64,000 nt of DNA from Taenia hydatigena (GCA_036345935.2 JADWOT020000002.1:1426001-1490000), one strand, 5' to 3'; counted from the stretch's first letter, positions 12,822 through 25,562 are shown. The notes: generated from the letters alone by a model not told the origin. Numbers and translations: made by a program.

Positions 12822-12938
12822 AATGCTCAGTAGTGCATCCCGACCATGCTGTTCAGGATTGCAGGTAGCCAAAACATCCGCAATGGATTGGCTAAACAGC
12901 ATAAGGACTGGATTAATGTTGTCTAAAAGACCCAACAA
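12822..12938 (-). pseudogene. Recurrent exon relic (second tetraspanin-like family)
   Basis: Minus-strand copy of the recurrent exon. It reads ...EQHGRDALLSI directly before a GTAAGTAGGG donor, with a following intron start matched (inverted) at 35568 onward. Only this exon is recognisable here. Confidence 0.35.
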
Positions 12939-13259
12939 ATTTCCTGCCTACCCAAACCGAGGCTATCTTCAAGAATGCAACGGAAGCAAATATAAGGACG
13001 CTTTATCAAGTCAATAGAATTTACCTTTTGGCTTGACAAATGTCTGTCACCTTTATGGTGCATTAGTAATTTTCGCATTTACGTTGCTGTGACTGGTCGG
13101 TGTGTTATTGAAACAGGATGAAGAAATGAAATTGCAACAAGTAGTGCAGACATTTGGAAGGTTTCAGGGCATTTCTCTTTTATATTTCAAGCGTTGAACT
13201 GTTGGCAAAGAATGCCAAGTGAGGACCATTTCCTACTATCCTGCTTCTCTATCTCTCAG

Positions 13260-13334
13260 GCTGCACTCATTGCCATTATCATGCTCGCGATCTTCTCCAG
13301 ACATGTAGAAAAGGAAAGAGAAGAGAGCCACTAA
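13260..13334 (+). pseudogene. Orphan tetraspanin-type last exon
   Basis: After a CTCTCAG acceptor, a 75-nt open exon starts AALIAIIMLAIFSRHVEK and ends in TAA. It is the inverted partner of the exon at 3273-3347 and is the better preserved of the two. No upstream exons of the same strand are recognisable, because the inverted repeat breaks off at about 13145. It is probably stranded by that breakpoint. Confidence 0.45.
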
Positions 13335-14831
13335 CAATTTTACTTAACCTAGCTTTTACACGGCCACTGGCAAGTTCCAATTTTAATTGAGTCACATTTT
13401 GATTTTTGACAGTAAGTGTGTACACAGACGTTTGTGTTTGTCTCGATTCTGACTACTGCATTTAATGCAGTCAAGGCGGCCAAGATGGTTTCCGAGATCG
13501 CATTAACCACTTACTTAGTGGATCCACACTCACTTGAAGAGCGAGGGCCATTGGATCTCGTATCTCACGCGGTTGTGCTTGAGCAGCCTGCTGTACAACT
13601 AAGTAGAAAGTAGTGAGTTTGCCAGTTGTCTTAAAGAGTGGAGGTAGTGTAGACTGCCAACTATGTTAGGCTTTGGACGAAAGGAGGGGAGACTATGCAC
13701 GTTGTTATGGTTCTGGATCGAGCTTAAGTAGTCTCTTGGAGGAAGTGTGTTTTAGGAATTGAATTGAGGACTGTTAATAATTCAGGTCCATGGAGGGTAT
13801 TTTTGCGGAGACTTAATGAGCACATGAAAATGTCTTTCCATTTCAATTAAGACTCATTTGACTTCTTCATTCGGGCGACAATTTCGCAAGCTCCAACTCA
13901 GCACATGACGACAAACCGTAACATTGTGGAATCCACAAATATTGCCTTGATAGAGACGCAACTCATGATTCCACCTACAATAACAACATCTCAATTTTGT
14001 CCTTTTACTTTCAACTAATCCATTTTCACATTTGGAATGAATTTAATTAGTAATGGAGACACGTTTATCCTCATAAGGGAGAATGCCGTACACATGGCTC
14101 TCCATCTAACCAACTGGATTGGTGCCAATTCTGAGGAGAAATGCGTCCATTCAATTCTCAATGACAGCACGCCTTCGTGACCTCTCTTTTGGGTCCGACG
14201 CATCTCTCACCCTCATTTGTTCTCAAGTTGTCGTTTTCGGCATGTCAAAGGCTACGCTGTGACCTTTCTCATGCACACGACTATAAGGCCATTCCAACAT
14301 CTAAAATTACTCTGCCTTGTCACCTGGCATGTTTATGTCGGACTTTGTGCAAAATAGGAATGTTCTCTCCCTCTCTTCACTAAGCATCGGAAACCATGCT
14401 CTCAGTAGTCCTGAGTCCTTTTTTGTATTTTTTTTAAATGCTCCTCAGTACACCACGTAATGGACTCGCAAAATCAATTCAACCCGCATTTTCTCTTCTC
14501 CACACACCAGACAAGGCAAGTGATAGTCCCACTTCTCACTAAACGCCCATCTAACTGCCATTCAAGAAGGGAGCTCGAAAAGTATCGCGTGACGTGCGAG
14601 GTCCAACAATGAGTGGCTCAAACTCTCGGCTTTTCATATTCCCATAACTCAGATTAATAGGGCTAGTGTTCAGAAGCACAATAAAACCCAACACCTTTGT
14701 TTATCTCAACCATTAAAATATCACAAAACATTTAGAAGCCAGAAAAAAGGAAAGTGATCACTTTCCACGGCGACGAGGTGGGCAGTGGTTGGTGTAATAA
14801 AGCAGTCAAATGTATTCTTCTACAGCTCAGC

Positions 14832-16073
14832 TCAGTCTTCCATCGTCCCTTCGTCTTTTGCAGTGCATATCATCAGTATTACAAGCACGATGAGCGATGC
14901 CTGAAAGATAGACAAGAGGGATTAGCGACAACGTCTTCCCTCAGTCTGACGTCTGATCAGTAAATAGAGAACTTACCTGCATGAACATCATCACAATGGA
15001 GGTGTATAACAAAACCGCAGATCTCAGTTTTGCAATATGTTCCACCTTGGATCTGCATCCATTCACGTTAGCAATTTTAGCTATCTTAGCATCACAGTAG
15101 TCAGTCGTGATGCTGCAACATGGATGTGGTATACTTTTGTGGTGTTTTACTACAAGTGAAGGAAAGTAGCAGATTCGTGCCTCATCACACACAAAAGACA
15201 CGTGCTTTCCTAAAACCTACCGAAGTCCTTGTAGCCATCCATGCCACAGCATTGAGGGTCAGTCTGTTAAAATCGACACAATGTTAGCAGACATTTAAGA
15301 CAAAGAAGGTGAAAAAAGGAAATATTTTTAGCCTCATACCTTCATCAACACATCCCAGATGGCGGTCGCCTCCTTTCCCTTCTCACTGTCATCTCCGTAT
15401 GACTTGAGTAGTGTCTCCAGTGAGCTGACAAGTCCATTGTCATATTTGGGTGGATTGGACTGAATCACGGCAACAACGATTATTTGCGCAGCAAGAAGAA
15501 TTCCCGTAATGACGGCATACTGGAAGATAAAGGCACAAACACTTGCTAGTAGTGTGGTGGATATATTATGGACAGATTTCACAGTTTTTAAATGGACTCA
15601 CGATTTTCAATATTTTATACCACCCACGACACGAAGCAATCAATCCAATCAGAGCGAGAACTGCCAGCACCATGCCTGACGCAATGCTGTATATGGCCAT
15701 TATGTCTAAAGGCAATTTAGTCATTACCATCTACGTCACATTGGGAAGAGTGAACGAGGACAGCTACGTGACAAATTTTATCGCTTACCAGCGAATTTAA
15801 GTAGAAAGGCTGCGAATTTGCGCAAATTCTCAGCATCGCCTTTGTATCCTTTAAACACCACTTGGATTGTTGAATGCAGTGCAGATGCTGATGTAAGCAG
15901 TACAATGCCGCTCACCGTAGTTAAAATGAAGCCCACCTAGAATAAAGCAATCATCATCTCGTCAGCAAAGGGTGCCATAAGGACAGTGGCATTCACATCA
16001 CATCACTTACGAAGATGATTGTAGTAGTTATTTGAAAACCAATTGTAAGGCACCGCGAGCCATATCTGCCCAT
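14832..16073 (-). CDS. Tetraspanin C, seven exons, 259 aa
   Basis: Minus-strand exons in order: 16073-16011, 15936-15789, 15705-15602, 15519-15340, 15263-15221, 15149-14977, 14900-14832. Lengths match the paralogues, all splice sites are GT-AG, and there is no internal stop. The six-cysteine large loop is conserved, and the tail reads KDEGTMED. Flanks, exon 3 and the first part of exon 4 are closest to copy A, as expected of its inverted duplicate. From intron 4 to exon 6 it follows copy B, including the AAATATTTCC run in intron 4 and ACC (Thr) in the pre-TM4 segment. It is a mosaic of two paralogues. Exon 2 begins GTG (Val) where A and B have CTG. Confidence 0.92.
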
Positions 16074-16400
16074 GTTGAAGATGGATGGAGCAGTGCAAAA
16101 ATGCTGTGAAATATCAAAAAGTAATTATCTTTGTCTTCAATGGAGCAGAACCCACCTTAGTCGCTTGACCTGACTACCCTGTGAACTGTAAATTAGAAGT
16201 GGAATGAAACCATATTTAAGGTTTACCCAGACTCATCTTGAGCCAATAATATTCGCCTTCTTACACGATTGGCCGTGATGTAACCAATAGGAGTGGCGAA
16301 GTGGGTCAATTATTTTTTTTATTAATTAAAATCTGATTAATTAATTTTATCGCCTAGGCATCACAAATTTAATTCATATTTACCAATATTGAGATACTTT
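16074..16400 (-). promoter_or_regulatory. CCAAT promoter and 5'UTR intron of tetraspanin C
   Basis: Mirror of the promoter of copy A. CCAAT and ATTGG boxes lie around 16241-16290, and the AT-rich CC(A/T)8GG element is near 16210. A probable 5'UTR intron runs from a GTGGGT donor (about 16155) to a TTTCACAG acceptor (about 16105). Copy C keeps about 30 nt of leader between acceptor and ATG; copy A has lost it. Confidence 0.5.
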
Positions 16401-16599
16401 AAGTGGTTTGAAGTGCCAACCACTAGAGTGGTTCGGCCACGCGTTGCGGACATGCAGTATTTGCAGCAATGTACAGGTCGCGTGTTAATTGGCTACGCTA
16501 GAACCGTGTTGCTACTGGTTCTCCCAAACGGTTTCCATCCACCCGCATTTTGTTAAATTACATAACGAACACTTAAGCCGTAGTTTCTTACGAAGTTAA

Positions 16600-17985
16600 C
16601 GCATGCAATTTCTTGTCACTTTTAAATTTGCGCACGCTATCACGAATATACTGCACAAAGTTTTCGTCACCGCGTCTGCTATGCCATTACTATAAAAAAG
16701 TAGCACGCATATCATCCTTTAGAGTGGTGCAGATTTGATATAGTCAGGTCTACGATGAGGACTTTCTGATGAATGTCGTCTTTTAATGAGCACGTTGAAG
16801 AGTCTGTTATCTTATTAGAAGGGTGATAGGATGGAACAATGTATCAATTCTCTTTTGCGCGACCTCAGCGCATAAATTTTTTCTTAACAATTCTGCTGTA
16901 CACGTGTGGGTGAATAAGTGGATACGTACTTTAGCGCTTGTATCTATGTGCTTCTCGTTTTCAAAACACATAGGTAGAGTGCTTTTATTTTGACCGTTCT
17001 ACTAGTTTGTTTGTGCAATAGAGGTCGGCACAATTATCGAATCCAAAGCAGTCAAGACAGCCTTTTTCAAGTCGATCAGATATCTTGCGTAATTAACGGT
17101 CTTCTTGCCTCACTGCGGAACAGTTAAGAGAAAGTTGATGGGCCCAGAAATGCAAGCTGATTTGCTTGAGGAAATGTCAGTGAATGCTTGATTAGTTTTA
17201 TTTTGAGGCATTGAATTTGCACCAAGCAGTCAAGGATGACCAAAGCGGCATCAATCATGAGTCAAATGAGCTCATCAATCGGATAGTTGCCGAGACTCTG
17301 CAAATGGCCAAAGTTTTAATAGTGTCAGTAGTATGTGCCATAAATTACACAGTCATAGACGCCGGTTTTCAGGTCATGAAATCGGAGGACACTACTTTCC
17401 CGATTGTTGTCGAGTGATGCGCTTCCGTGCACCCATCGCAGCATCACAAACGCCAAAGTTATTATTGCACTATGAAGGCTGCAGCCATTTGTCTCCTTTT
17501 TCTAGAAAGATAATGAAGTTTCCATTTCAGTCATATTTGTAAACAAATGTCGTTAATATATTTAAATTAGCTAAAATCCCCTTGAACGTCTGGACTGCAG
17601 CCTAAGGATAAGGAAAATGCCACTAAAGACAAACTTTTTGTTAGCATTCAGGTATATCGTGTTGCGAAACGAAATCCTGATTAAATTCTTTAAGATTTAT
17701 ACTGTTATCAGTACACGTACAAGGCAAATCAGTCGTGTGTTGTGCCCACTAGCGCAAACATGGCGCACGCGTCCACAGTTAATCAAGAGTTCATATTTGG
17801 CTGGACAGCGTGATTTTTTTGGCATCGAAGGAAGTATTCGGTGTAGAGATTTGTAAGCATGTGGACGATTTAGTTGTTGACTTGGTGATACGGGAGTGTG
17901 ACAACATGAGAAGGACTCAAACAAACGAGGTCGTTAAGCACGAAAGGCGCAACTATAAGTCCACACCATAAAGACCCTACTTACA
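16600..17985. other. Gene-poor flank upstream of tetraspanin C
   Basis: The first 400 bp is inverted-related to 5210-5640. The rest has only short unsupported open frames (17211-17417, 17617-17856) with no motif. No gene seen. Confidence 0.4.
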
Positions 17986-17991
17986 ATGATC

Positions 17992-19250
17992 AGTAGTGCG
18001 TCACAACCGCATGTGCACGAAAGCGTGCGGCTAAAGGAGATAAGTAAAGGCTAAGCCAAGCATTATGAGTGCTGCAGCAAAGCTATCTTCAAGAGGCACA
18101 TGATTCCTTGTTTATCCAAGGTGCAAGAAAGCATCTGAACTCCCTATGTAGCAACCACGCGGCCCATTGCACATGAATAATCCTGGTTTTAAAAAAGCTA
18201 TTATTCCGCATGAATCAATTATAAAAGAACCAACCCGCTATCACTTGAAGAGCGTAATTAAAAACGGATTTTGTATTTTATGGAAAATGCGGTCGAGTGA
18301 TGGAATAGGCGGCAAATGTCTCATCCTAGTTGACATTTTGGACCACAAATTTTAACGATCAGATGGACTACAGTCATTAAGGACACTTTCGGCTTTTTTG
18401 GATTTTACATAACTTAGGCAGCAACCATGTGCAAGTCCAGTCAGAATAGGTTGAGAGGAAGACTGAGTCAAGCCTTTGGCGGTTGCTACTGACAGCTGCA
18501 AAAGTGCGGCAGTTGTGTGTACCAGATTGCAGATGAAGTCACTTGCCGCTCCCTTTGGACGGCCTTCGTCGAACCGGTGAACTGCTGCTGGCCCTGTGAT
18601 GTTGCAGTTTCTGGCGAAATAGGCGACACAAAAGGAAAGACAGCAGCGAAGACCAATAGTGACAGCAATGGTCTGTTTGATTGATGATTCGAATAGTCGA
18701 GGCCGAAGTGCCTTGAGTGTAGCAGTTATCCTACAAAAATTTCCTTGTATGAAGTAGTAATGAAGCTGTTGGATTCTAAACTGTTAACCTGAGATTCATT
18801 TATCACACTTTCTCCATGCATTCATATGCCTCGATTGACGCCAGCTTGAAAGGATCGACGGTTCTCGTCTGCATTGCATTTGCAGCATTTTAGATGTCTG
18901 TAAAGTAAGTGGTAGCTGGGTGCTAACAACCCACTACGCTAGCACATAAAGAGCGATGAGTCTGTTTTCGCTGGCAATGGTGTGCTCCTTGTTGAGACGT
19001 AGCTTAGGCTTTGAGCCGCAAAGCCTCCATTTTTATATTCCATTGTTGAGTCGATAGATAAAGGTGACCTGAAAGTTGTTTTTGTCTGCACGTTCAGTGA
19101 AAGCGGTGTCACGTTTACAGCTGAGTAGGCATTAAACTTGTTGTCTCTGTAAGTGCAGCCGTGGGGTATTGGCAAGTTCTTTAAGGGTGAGACGTTCTCC
19201 CTGACGCTTAATCTTATCTGCGTTGACCACGTACTTATCACCATTGTGCC
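17992..19250 (-). pseudogene. Relic D of the second tetraspanin-like gene
   Basis: Minus-strand blocks in order. First, about 19200-18950 contains LRLNKEHTIASENRLIALY after one stop. Next, about 18735-18480 reads LKALRPRLFESSIKQT, then RCCLSFCVAYFARNCNITG, a cysteine-bearing loop-like stretch. Last, about 18075-17992 is the recurrent exon preceding GTAAGTAGGG, with a TAG in the frame used by the other copies. No start exon or last exon is visible. The middle block keeps a long open frame, so decay may be recent. Confidence 0.35.
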
Positions 19251-19259
19251 TTGTCAGCT

Positions 19260-20338
19260 CCACGCAGTTGCATTGCAGAAGTTAGATTGACTATTTAAGG
19301 TATTCTGAGAAGAGGCTTGACTAGTTACTCAGTTAGTAGGACTTCTTTTCTCCATTTTACTGGACTATAAAACACATGCGAAACACCACCACTCAACAAC
19401 CCACTTATTGGAAGACATGATTGCCTCCCTTTGGCAAGTCGACAGTGCCACGCTCATATCCCAGACCTTCTATTTTTTCTTATTATCCTACTGTCAGATC
19501 CCTCGGTTCTGCTTTTTCTTGAGGCAAATTTTATTTATAAATACACGTTCTCCTTAAGCACGGACCTGAGCACTTCATAGCTATTTTATGCGACTTTAGG
19601 ATACTCCTTTTTCTGACAAAATCTCTCACAACTTCTTCATAGTCTTGCAATGTCAAACACGTTGCGATTTTTCCCCTGTTAGCTCGTTTGGTGGCATTTT
19701 TTATTAGCAGTGAAATTTATTCTTTTGTCTTCTGTATGGGTACGAAACTGAGGCAGTTAGTAGTAAAGCGTAATGGACCTCACTGCTGCATTAGGGGATA
19801 GTCTGATCTTCTTCTTGTATCTTGTAGTAAGAAGGATTCGCGTATCTCTTTGTGATGCTTTTCTGTAGTTCTCAAAATGCTTGGATTAGGCTTGACCGAT
19901 CCCCTTCAGCCACGTGCTCTCTCGCGCACCTCCATTATAACACGCTACTGATTATTATAAGTAGGGCCTTTTACGTGATGGAAAATGATTGTGCTTTTAG
20001 TTTGCTGCGCCTTTCTTAAACGGTTTGGCTCCCACACAGCCATGTTCTCCCCTATGCTGTCTATTTGTCTCTAGTTGTGCAACCATGCTTTGTGCGGTCT
20101 CCGCGACTTTCTTGCAACCCTCCACAAAGCATGCTGTCCAGCAGATGCAAAACTTGAGACTTCGTGTGAACGCATGCCTGTTTGGTGCATATTGGCATAA
20201 CATGAGACTGGTGTGCAAGATAAAATTAACTGTTCAAGTAATTTACTGGCATCGGTATACGTCTGGCGCGAGTTAATCTAATCTTTCGTGCCTAAGATAC
20301 CATCAGCTAATGGTCTACAAGATATTCCATGTTATGAC
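19260..20338. other. Stretch without supported genes
   Basis: Only short open frames on both strands (for example 20025-20276). No splice-consistent exon series, family motif or clear repeat partner was found by eye. Confidence 0.35.
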
Positions 20339-20340
20339 AG

Positions 20341-20625
20341 ACGGATTTGTCCTGCTCTAATATGGATGGCTTCAAGGGTTTTGGTGGGTTCAAGACAACT
20401 TTGCGACTGTCGTCTGTGATGCCGTACGAATTTATGGTTCTACTACTGTTGTGGTGTTAATGAGCATAGATCTTCCACATCCATGTGGCAACTTCGTATC
20501 TGGCGTTTGTGATGCCCTGACAGCTCACTGCGTCAATGTGACGTGATGCATGAACGACATTGTAGCAAGCTGCAAAGACACCTCAAAGGCTTTAATTCAA
20601 TCGCAACTGTTGCAGATCTGTACAA
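20341..20625 (+). pseudogene. Tetraspanin relic: exons 5 and 6 only
   Basis: A 43-nt segment (20341-20383) follows an AG and precedes a GT. It reads TDLSCSNMDGFKGF, aligned to the exon 5 signature TDPQCCGMDGYKDF, so the defining CCG has become CSN. An exon 6-like segment (about 20463-20600) keeps LPHPCGNFVSGVCDA, then hits TGA where the GC pair should be. No exons 1-4 or 7 were recognised. Clearly nonfunctional as a tetraspanin. Confidence 0.6.
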
Positions 20626-20799
20626 GGAGATTCCGACTCCATGTCCTGACCTGCTGACAAATGATGCTCTCATCGCATTTGCAAAGCCTTCGAACTTCCT
20701 CAGTCATGTAAACAGGAAAACGAACTTTGGAGGGAATACACATGCTCTCCTGCAATCCTACGTGACCCATCTTTTGCGCTGACCACTGGTAAGGATCGT

Positions 20800-22435
20800 C
20801 TTCTTTTGCGGCGCATTATGATTGTTGCCAGTAGGATTGCACACAGGCGTTGGTGTTTTTTCTTAACACTACAACTGAGTCAGGAGGAATGGGTTCCAAC
20901 TTACACCAACCATCCGCCCTTTGAAGGTCACTTCTACCAAAGCCAACGGGCACACCAGGTGTCGTATTCCACATGGCTCGGTTTGAGTAGCTTAGTGTGT
21001 AAATAAGTAGTGAGACTGGTAGTTGTTGCATTGAATGAAGGTGGTGCAGACTGCTCACTCGATCAGACCATGGTTTGATGAAGGAGAGAGTGTGTGGGCT
21101 TGTTTGCCTTAGGTGGAGTCATCTTGGTCTCATGGAGGAAGTGGGTTGACGTGTGGTGTTTAAGAAGCTGTTAGAAGTTCATGCGCATGGAGAGCATTCC
21201 CACAACAGCTTAGCAAAAGGAGGGAAGTAGTCTTTTTTTTCGTCAGAGACCTACTTGACTCCATCGTTTAAAAGGCAACTGCAGATGCTTCAACATGTCA
21301 CACGACGACTAACTGTGCCATTGTAGAATCACCGGGGCTGGTCTGAGTGGAGTTGGAGTGAAGTACATGGAAAAGACCGCTGCGTGTGCAACGGATATGG
21401 TCAGAGTAACCCTATAAATCAAAAGACATGCTGTTTGGAACAGTCAACATTGGCGACTGAATGGATGTGCTTGATTCGTGTATCCATCCGTCCACCGACT
21501 CTTCCATCTATCTGTACATTAATCGAGAACTTCTCATGCTAATTACTTTGCTGCTCCACAACGTAAGGCCAACTTTGACCCTGACCATAATGTATTAGTT
21601 GCGATTTCAGTCCTTATATCAATCATCAAGTTGACAGAAGCATGAATTCGTGCATTTGTAATCAAATCTGTTGCTAAGGCGACTTGCTAGTCCGCAGAAA
21701 GTAGAATCACATGCACAGGATACATCGTTTAACCACCTGAATTGATGACAATTCCTCAGATGAAGCACTTTTATGCACTTCCCATTGCTGACATTTTCTG
21801 ATGGCCTATTTCTTATATCCGAAGCATTTACCAACTTCACGAATTCTTAAACCTCATGTTAGGTCCATGAAGGGCCATTTATTAGCATTTAGGTGGCACG
21901 CCTGCTAATCTACTCACAAATCTTGTAGGGCATCTTATAGACTACTTGTGATAGGGCAAATGTGGCGTATTCATGTGCGCACAGCTACTAGTGGAGTAAT
22001 CAAGTTTGAAGCACTCTGCACGTGTGTTTGCAAAGCAAAGAGCACAGAGACACTACTGCATTGATGCTTTTGTGCACACGCGTTACAATAACCTATCCAT
22101 TTACCCAGCTACTTACTTATCCCCTGTGCGAGGGTCAGCGACGTTGAGACTTAATTGATAATTTGAAGTTAAGTGCAGCAGAAACGATATCCAAGCTAAC
22201 TTTTATAATTCTTTGAATGAAACAGCAGCTTGGTCAATATGCTTTGCAAAATGCGACACTCATTGGAACATCCGCACTGAGGACCGAATGCATTAGGATG
22301 GGTGATTAGCACTAAGGGTTGGGCACCGTTGTTATCATTGATTGTTGATTTACGACACATCGGACCTCCTTTCAACTACGCCAGACCTAAACGCATCTAC
22401 GGGATTACATGCGTGCGACTCCTACTTAGCAATGC
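20800..22435. other. Stretch without supported genes
   Basis: Short frames on both strands overlap each other and lack motifs. One poly-T tract lies near 21233. Nothing recognisable. Confidence 0.35.
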
Positions 22436-22794
22436 CCAACCTGTTGCGGTGGCGAGAGTTTCTTTCAATTCCACAAGGAATGAGTGCGTAAATTTAGAAA
22501 AGCAAGAACTCATGTGCACTAATTTTGTGGGAACCTACTGCTCACATGTTTGCCATGCAGTTTAAAGAAATGCGAGCAGATCGGGAGGGTATAAGAAATA
22601 GTCAGGAGCACTACGGTTTTAGCAAAAGTAGGGAAGACGCGGTCTGCAAATCACTGCTATTCTGTAAACACACAATGATTGGCATAGCCACCACAATAAC
22701 AAGCTTTTTCAACCCACACATAGTGCACTCAGATATGTAAATATTGAGTAACCTAGAGATGCCTACCACTGATAAAATTGCATGATCAGCGTTC

Positions 22795-23074
22795 AACCAA
22801 TAGCATTCACACAGAGCCCATTCGTCACTTCCATTGGTCATAGCACAGCCAATGACGTGCGCAATTTTCTAGGGACACGAGAATCATTGGCTCGACGTGA
22901 GTTTAGGCTTTCTTTGAAGATGGTCTCAATGCGCTCCAACTTCACAGATTAAAGCTTAATGATTTTAGGCAAACAAGGTGAGTTCTGCTTCATTTCAGCT
23001 GTGTGTGGGAATAACACGAATTATTTGCTCAGCTTTTATCGCATTTTTGGCCTTCTCTTCTCCAGCTCTTTAGC
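22795..23074 (+). promoter_or_regulatory. CCAAT promoter of tetraspanin D
   Basis: Four CCAAT or ATTGG boxes lie between about 22796 and 22892, in the order CCAAT, ATTGG, CCAAT, ATTGG, as in the other copies. A GTGAGT donor at about 22978 after AACAAG suggests a leader intron, with a CAG acceptor in the pyrimidine-rich stretch before the ATG at 23075. The CC(A/T)8GG core of copies A-C is not obvious here. Confidence 0.5.
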
Positions 23075-24328
23075 ATGAAAAGAGCTACCCCCCACGCCTT
23101 TAGGATTGTTTTCCAATTAATGACCACATTTTCCCTCGTAAGTGATGTGACGTGGGTGTCATCACCCTTAGAGTCCTTCTTTGCAGGAATGAGGATTATT
23201 GTCTTTATTATAGCTGATTTTCCTCCTAATTGCTTTGGGTGGCATTGTGATGAAAACATCAACAAGCATACTTCAAGCCATAGTATGGATGGCAGTTAAG
23301 GGATACGAAGTTGATGCAGATGATTTGCATCAGATTACGGCATTTCCGACTGAAACTTCTGGTAAGTGGTGGTGTAAATCATGCGTCTATATCTCTATCT
23401 ATCTCGATCTTTCCGCAGTGGTACAAACGGTGTTAACTGATTTCATTCGCAGACACCATGGTCACATACTGTATTGTGGTTGGAGTGATGCTAGCAATTC
23501 TCGCTCTGATCGGCTTAATTGCCTCATGTTGTGGTTGCAATATGATGCTCAAACTAGTGAGTTGCTTTAGGGGCTACGATGTATGCAATGAAGCATCCAT
23601 TAATTACTCACAAATGTGTTTATCCTTGCCTACCAGTTTGCTGGCATTCTGATTGTTCTTCTTGTTGATAACATCATCGTCGTTGCCATGATTTTCTCCA
23701 ATCCCACCAAACTTGCCAATGAGATTGTCAGCATGGCAGGAGCACTACTTGCATCATACGGGGATGGAAGTGAGGAAGGAAATACATCCATCCTCATCTG
23801 GGATCTACTGATGGAGGTATGAGTATGAAATTAGGTAACTAGCCTTGCCTATATTTGCTTCAACTAAATATCCACGAGAATTTCGCATTTCCTAATAGAC
23901 CGACCCTCAGTGCTGTGGCATGAATGGCTACGGGGACTTTGGTATGTTCAAGGAAAATATGCTGATTTTGCTTTTGACGATGCGTGAATTTACTTGTTTT
24001 TTACCTTCATAGAAAAATTGGGAGATAATTTGCCACTTCCTTGCTGTAACATCTCGACTGGCGTTTGCAGTGCTGTGGTATCTCAAAGGGTTGGCGTGGA
24101 AGGGTGCAGATTCAAAGTTGAATCAATTGCTTCACTTAGGTTTACAATCTCATTATATGTCTGCATTGCGATTCTTTCCATGCAGGTGAGTCCCGAAAAC
24201 GTCCACTTTGCACTGTCAGCAGGGTATGAACCACAACCTCCCTTCTGTCTACCTTTCAGGCAATTCTCATCGCACTTGTGGTGCTCTTGATTTGTGCAAC
24301 TAGAAATGAGGAGGCAAGTGAAGCATGA
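23075..24328 (+). CDS. Tetraspanin D, seven exons, 259 aa, divergent paralogue
   Basis: Exons: 23075-23137, 23214-23361, 23453-23556, 23637-23816, 23899-23941, 24013-24185, 24260-24328. Exon lengths are the same as in A-C, with no stops and all junctions GT-AG. Large-loop cysteines sit at the same residues (CCG 170-172, CC 190-191, Cys198, GC 211), though most of the loop sequence differs. TM2 ends in CCGC where A has CRGW, a juxtamembrane cysteine cluster typical of palmitoylated tetraspanins. The tail is RNEEASEA. It is the only open copy of the D/F pair; the opposite-arm copy is dead. Four-pass membrane organiser; partners unknown. Confidence 0.92.
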
Positions 24329-25562
24329 TGTGCGCTATTGAGGAATGCTTACTACCTCCATTTGACCCCTTATTTGCTGTGACAATTGCTTAATACTTTT
24401 ACTTAGGAAAAGGATCGCATTCCTTGTTGAGGAGCTTTGTTGCAATGACTGTGGCTTGCGAAGGTGTTGGTGTTTGATACAATGCATTGAGTTGGCAGAA
24501 GATGGACCTTCAAATGCTTGAGCCATTCACACGTAGTTGTCAATCAATGCAGTGGGGGTCATGTGGGGTCTTCTGTTCTTCGGGATAGTAAATAAGCTGT
24601 TAGTCTGAAGAGACAGACTGTTGTTTGTGTGAATGTGTAGTGCGACTACCGCTTGGCTCAGTTAAGGGAAAACACATGCAAACAGCCTGAAGTGGTTGAA
24701 AGGTGGCAGATGTGAATTGTGTTGGTCTTGGTCAGTGTTGAGGAAGTGTAGTGAGGAGTCTTGTTGAACTGATACGTGGAGATTTAAGACCACTGAGAGT
24801 CCCTCTACTGACGCTTAGTGATGAAGGAGGGAGGACTTTTCATTTTTACGCATAGCTTGCCATGCGTTGCGTTGAAGTAGGCGTTTTCACATGATTTAAC
24901 GTGTCAATTGACAGAGTGTGGTACTTGCCAAATGACATGGGATACCGCCTCATGGTCATTTGTTTGAGGGGAGCTATATCGTGGGCACCCTTGGCCGTAA
25001 AACGGAGAATTGGGAATGGGTGAGGTTGGAACATGCGGTGGCTTCAGTGGATAAGTCACTAGACACTGCTTTACCTGAATAACTGGAATCGATCCAGCTG
25101 CTGCTCGTGTATGTCATTTTCCTCCATACGGATTGGAAGGCGTATACTGGCAACAGACCTATTAGTTGCAAGGTGTGGTTCAGAAGGAAATCTGAAAAGA
25201 ATAAATGGTTGGATGAGTGCGAGATGTGTGGTTATATGAAGGAATGAAAGGGTGGGTGGATGGAAATATGGACAGATGGATCAATCTTGCCTATTTTATT
25301 ACTATCGCGGACTGTTTGAAGAAACTTGCACCCTGCATCCTACGAATCTTCTGTCTGCATCCATTCTTAAGTCTTTACTCTAGCTAATGGCTGGTTACAC
25401 GGTGGTCTTTACAATGTACTTGTATGTGATGGCGTTCATGTCACCACTGGTGATACGAAAATGGTACAGTTAGTTGTCACGTGTCATGCTAAGTTATGCA
25501 AAAATTACCCTTCAAATGGCAGAATCAAGTAGATCTTACTCCATGGATCTGAGCTCCTTCCA

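Larger units (their letters stand above)
13145..16593. repeat. Right arm of large inverted repeat 1 (carries tetraspanin C)
   Basis: Inverted partner of 1-3461. Similarity begins near 13145 (the CAGACATTTGGAAGG region, matched at about 3449-3463) and continues to 16593, which pairs with base 1. Some inverted similarity then continues from about 16600 to 17000 against the upstream flank of tetraspanin B. Confidence 0.9.
22440..25562. repeat. Left arm of large inverted repeat 2 (carries tetraspanin D)
   Basis: Inverted partner of about 30425-33580. Matches include the upstream GCGAGCAGATCGGGAGGGT region (22570 against 33470), the CCAAT promoter, all seven tetraspanin exons, and the 3' flank to CTGAGCTCCTT at 25562 against 30426. 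The arms are more diverged than those of inverted repeat 1. Confidence 0.85.
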
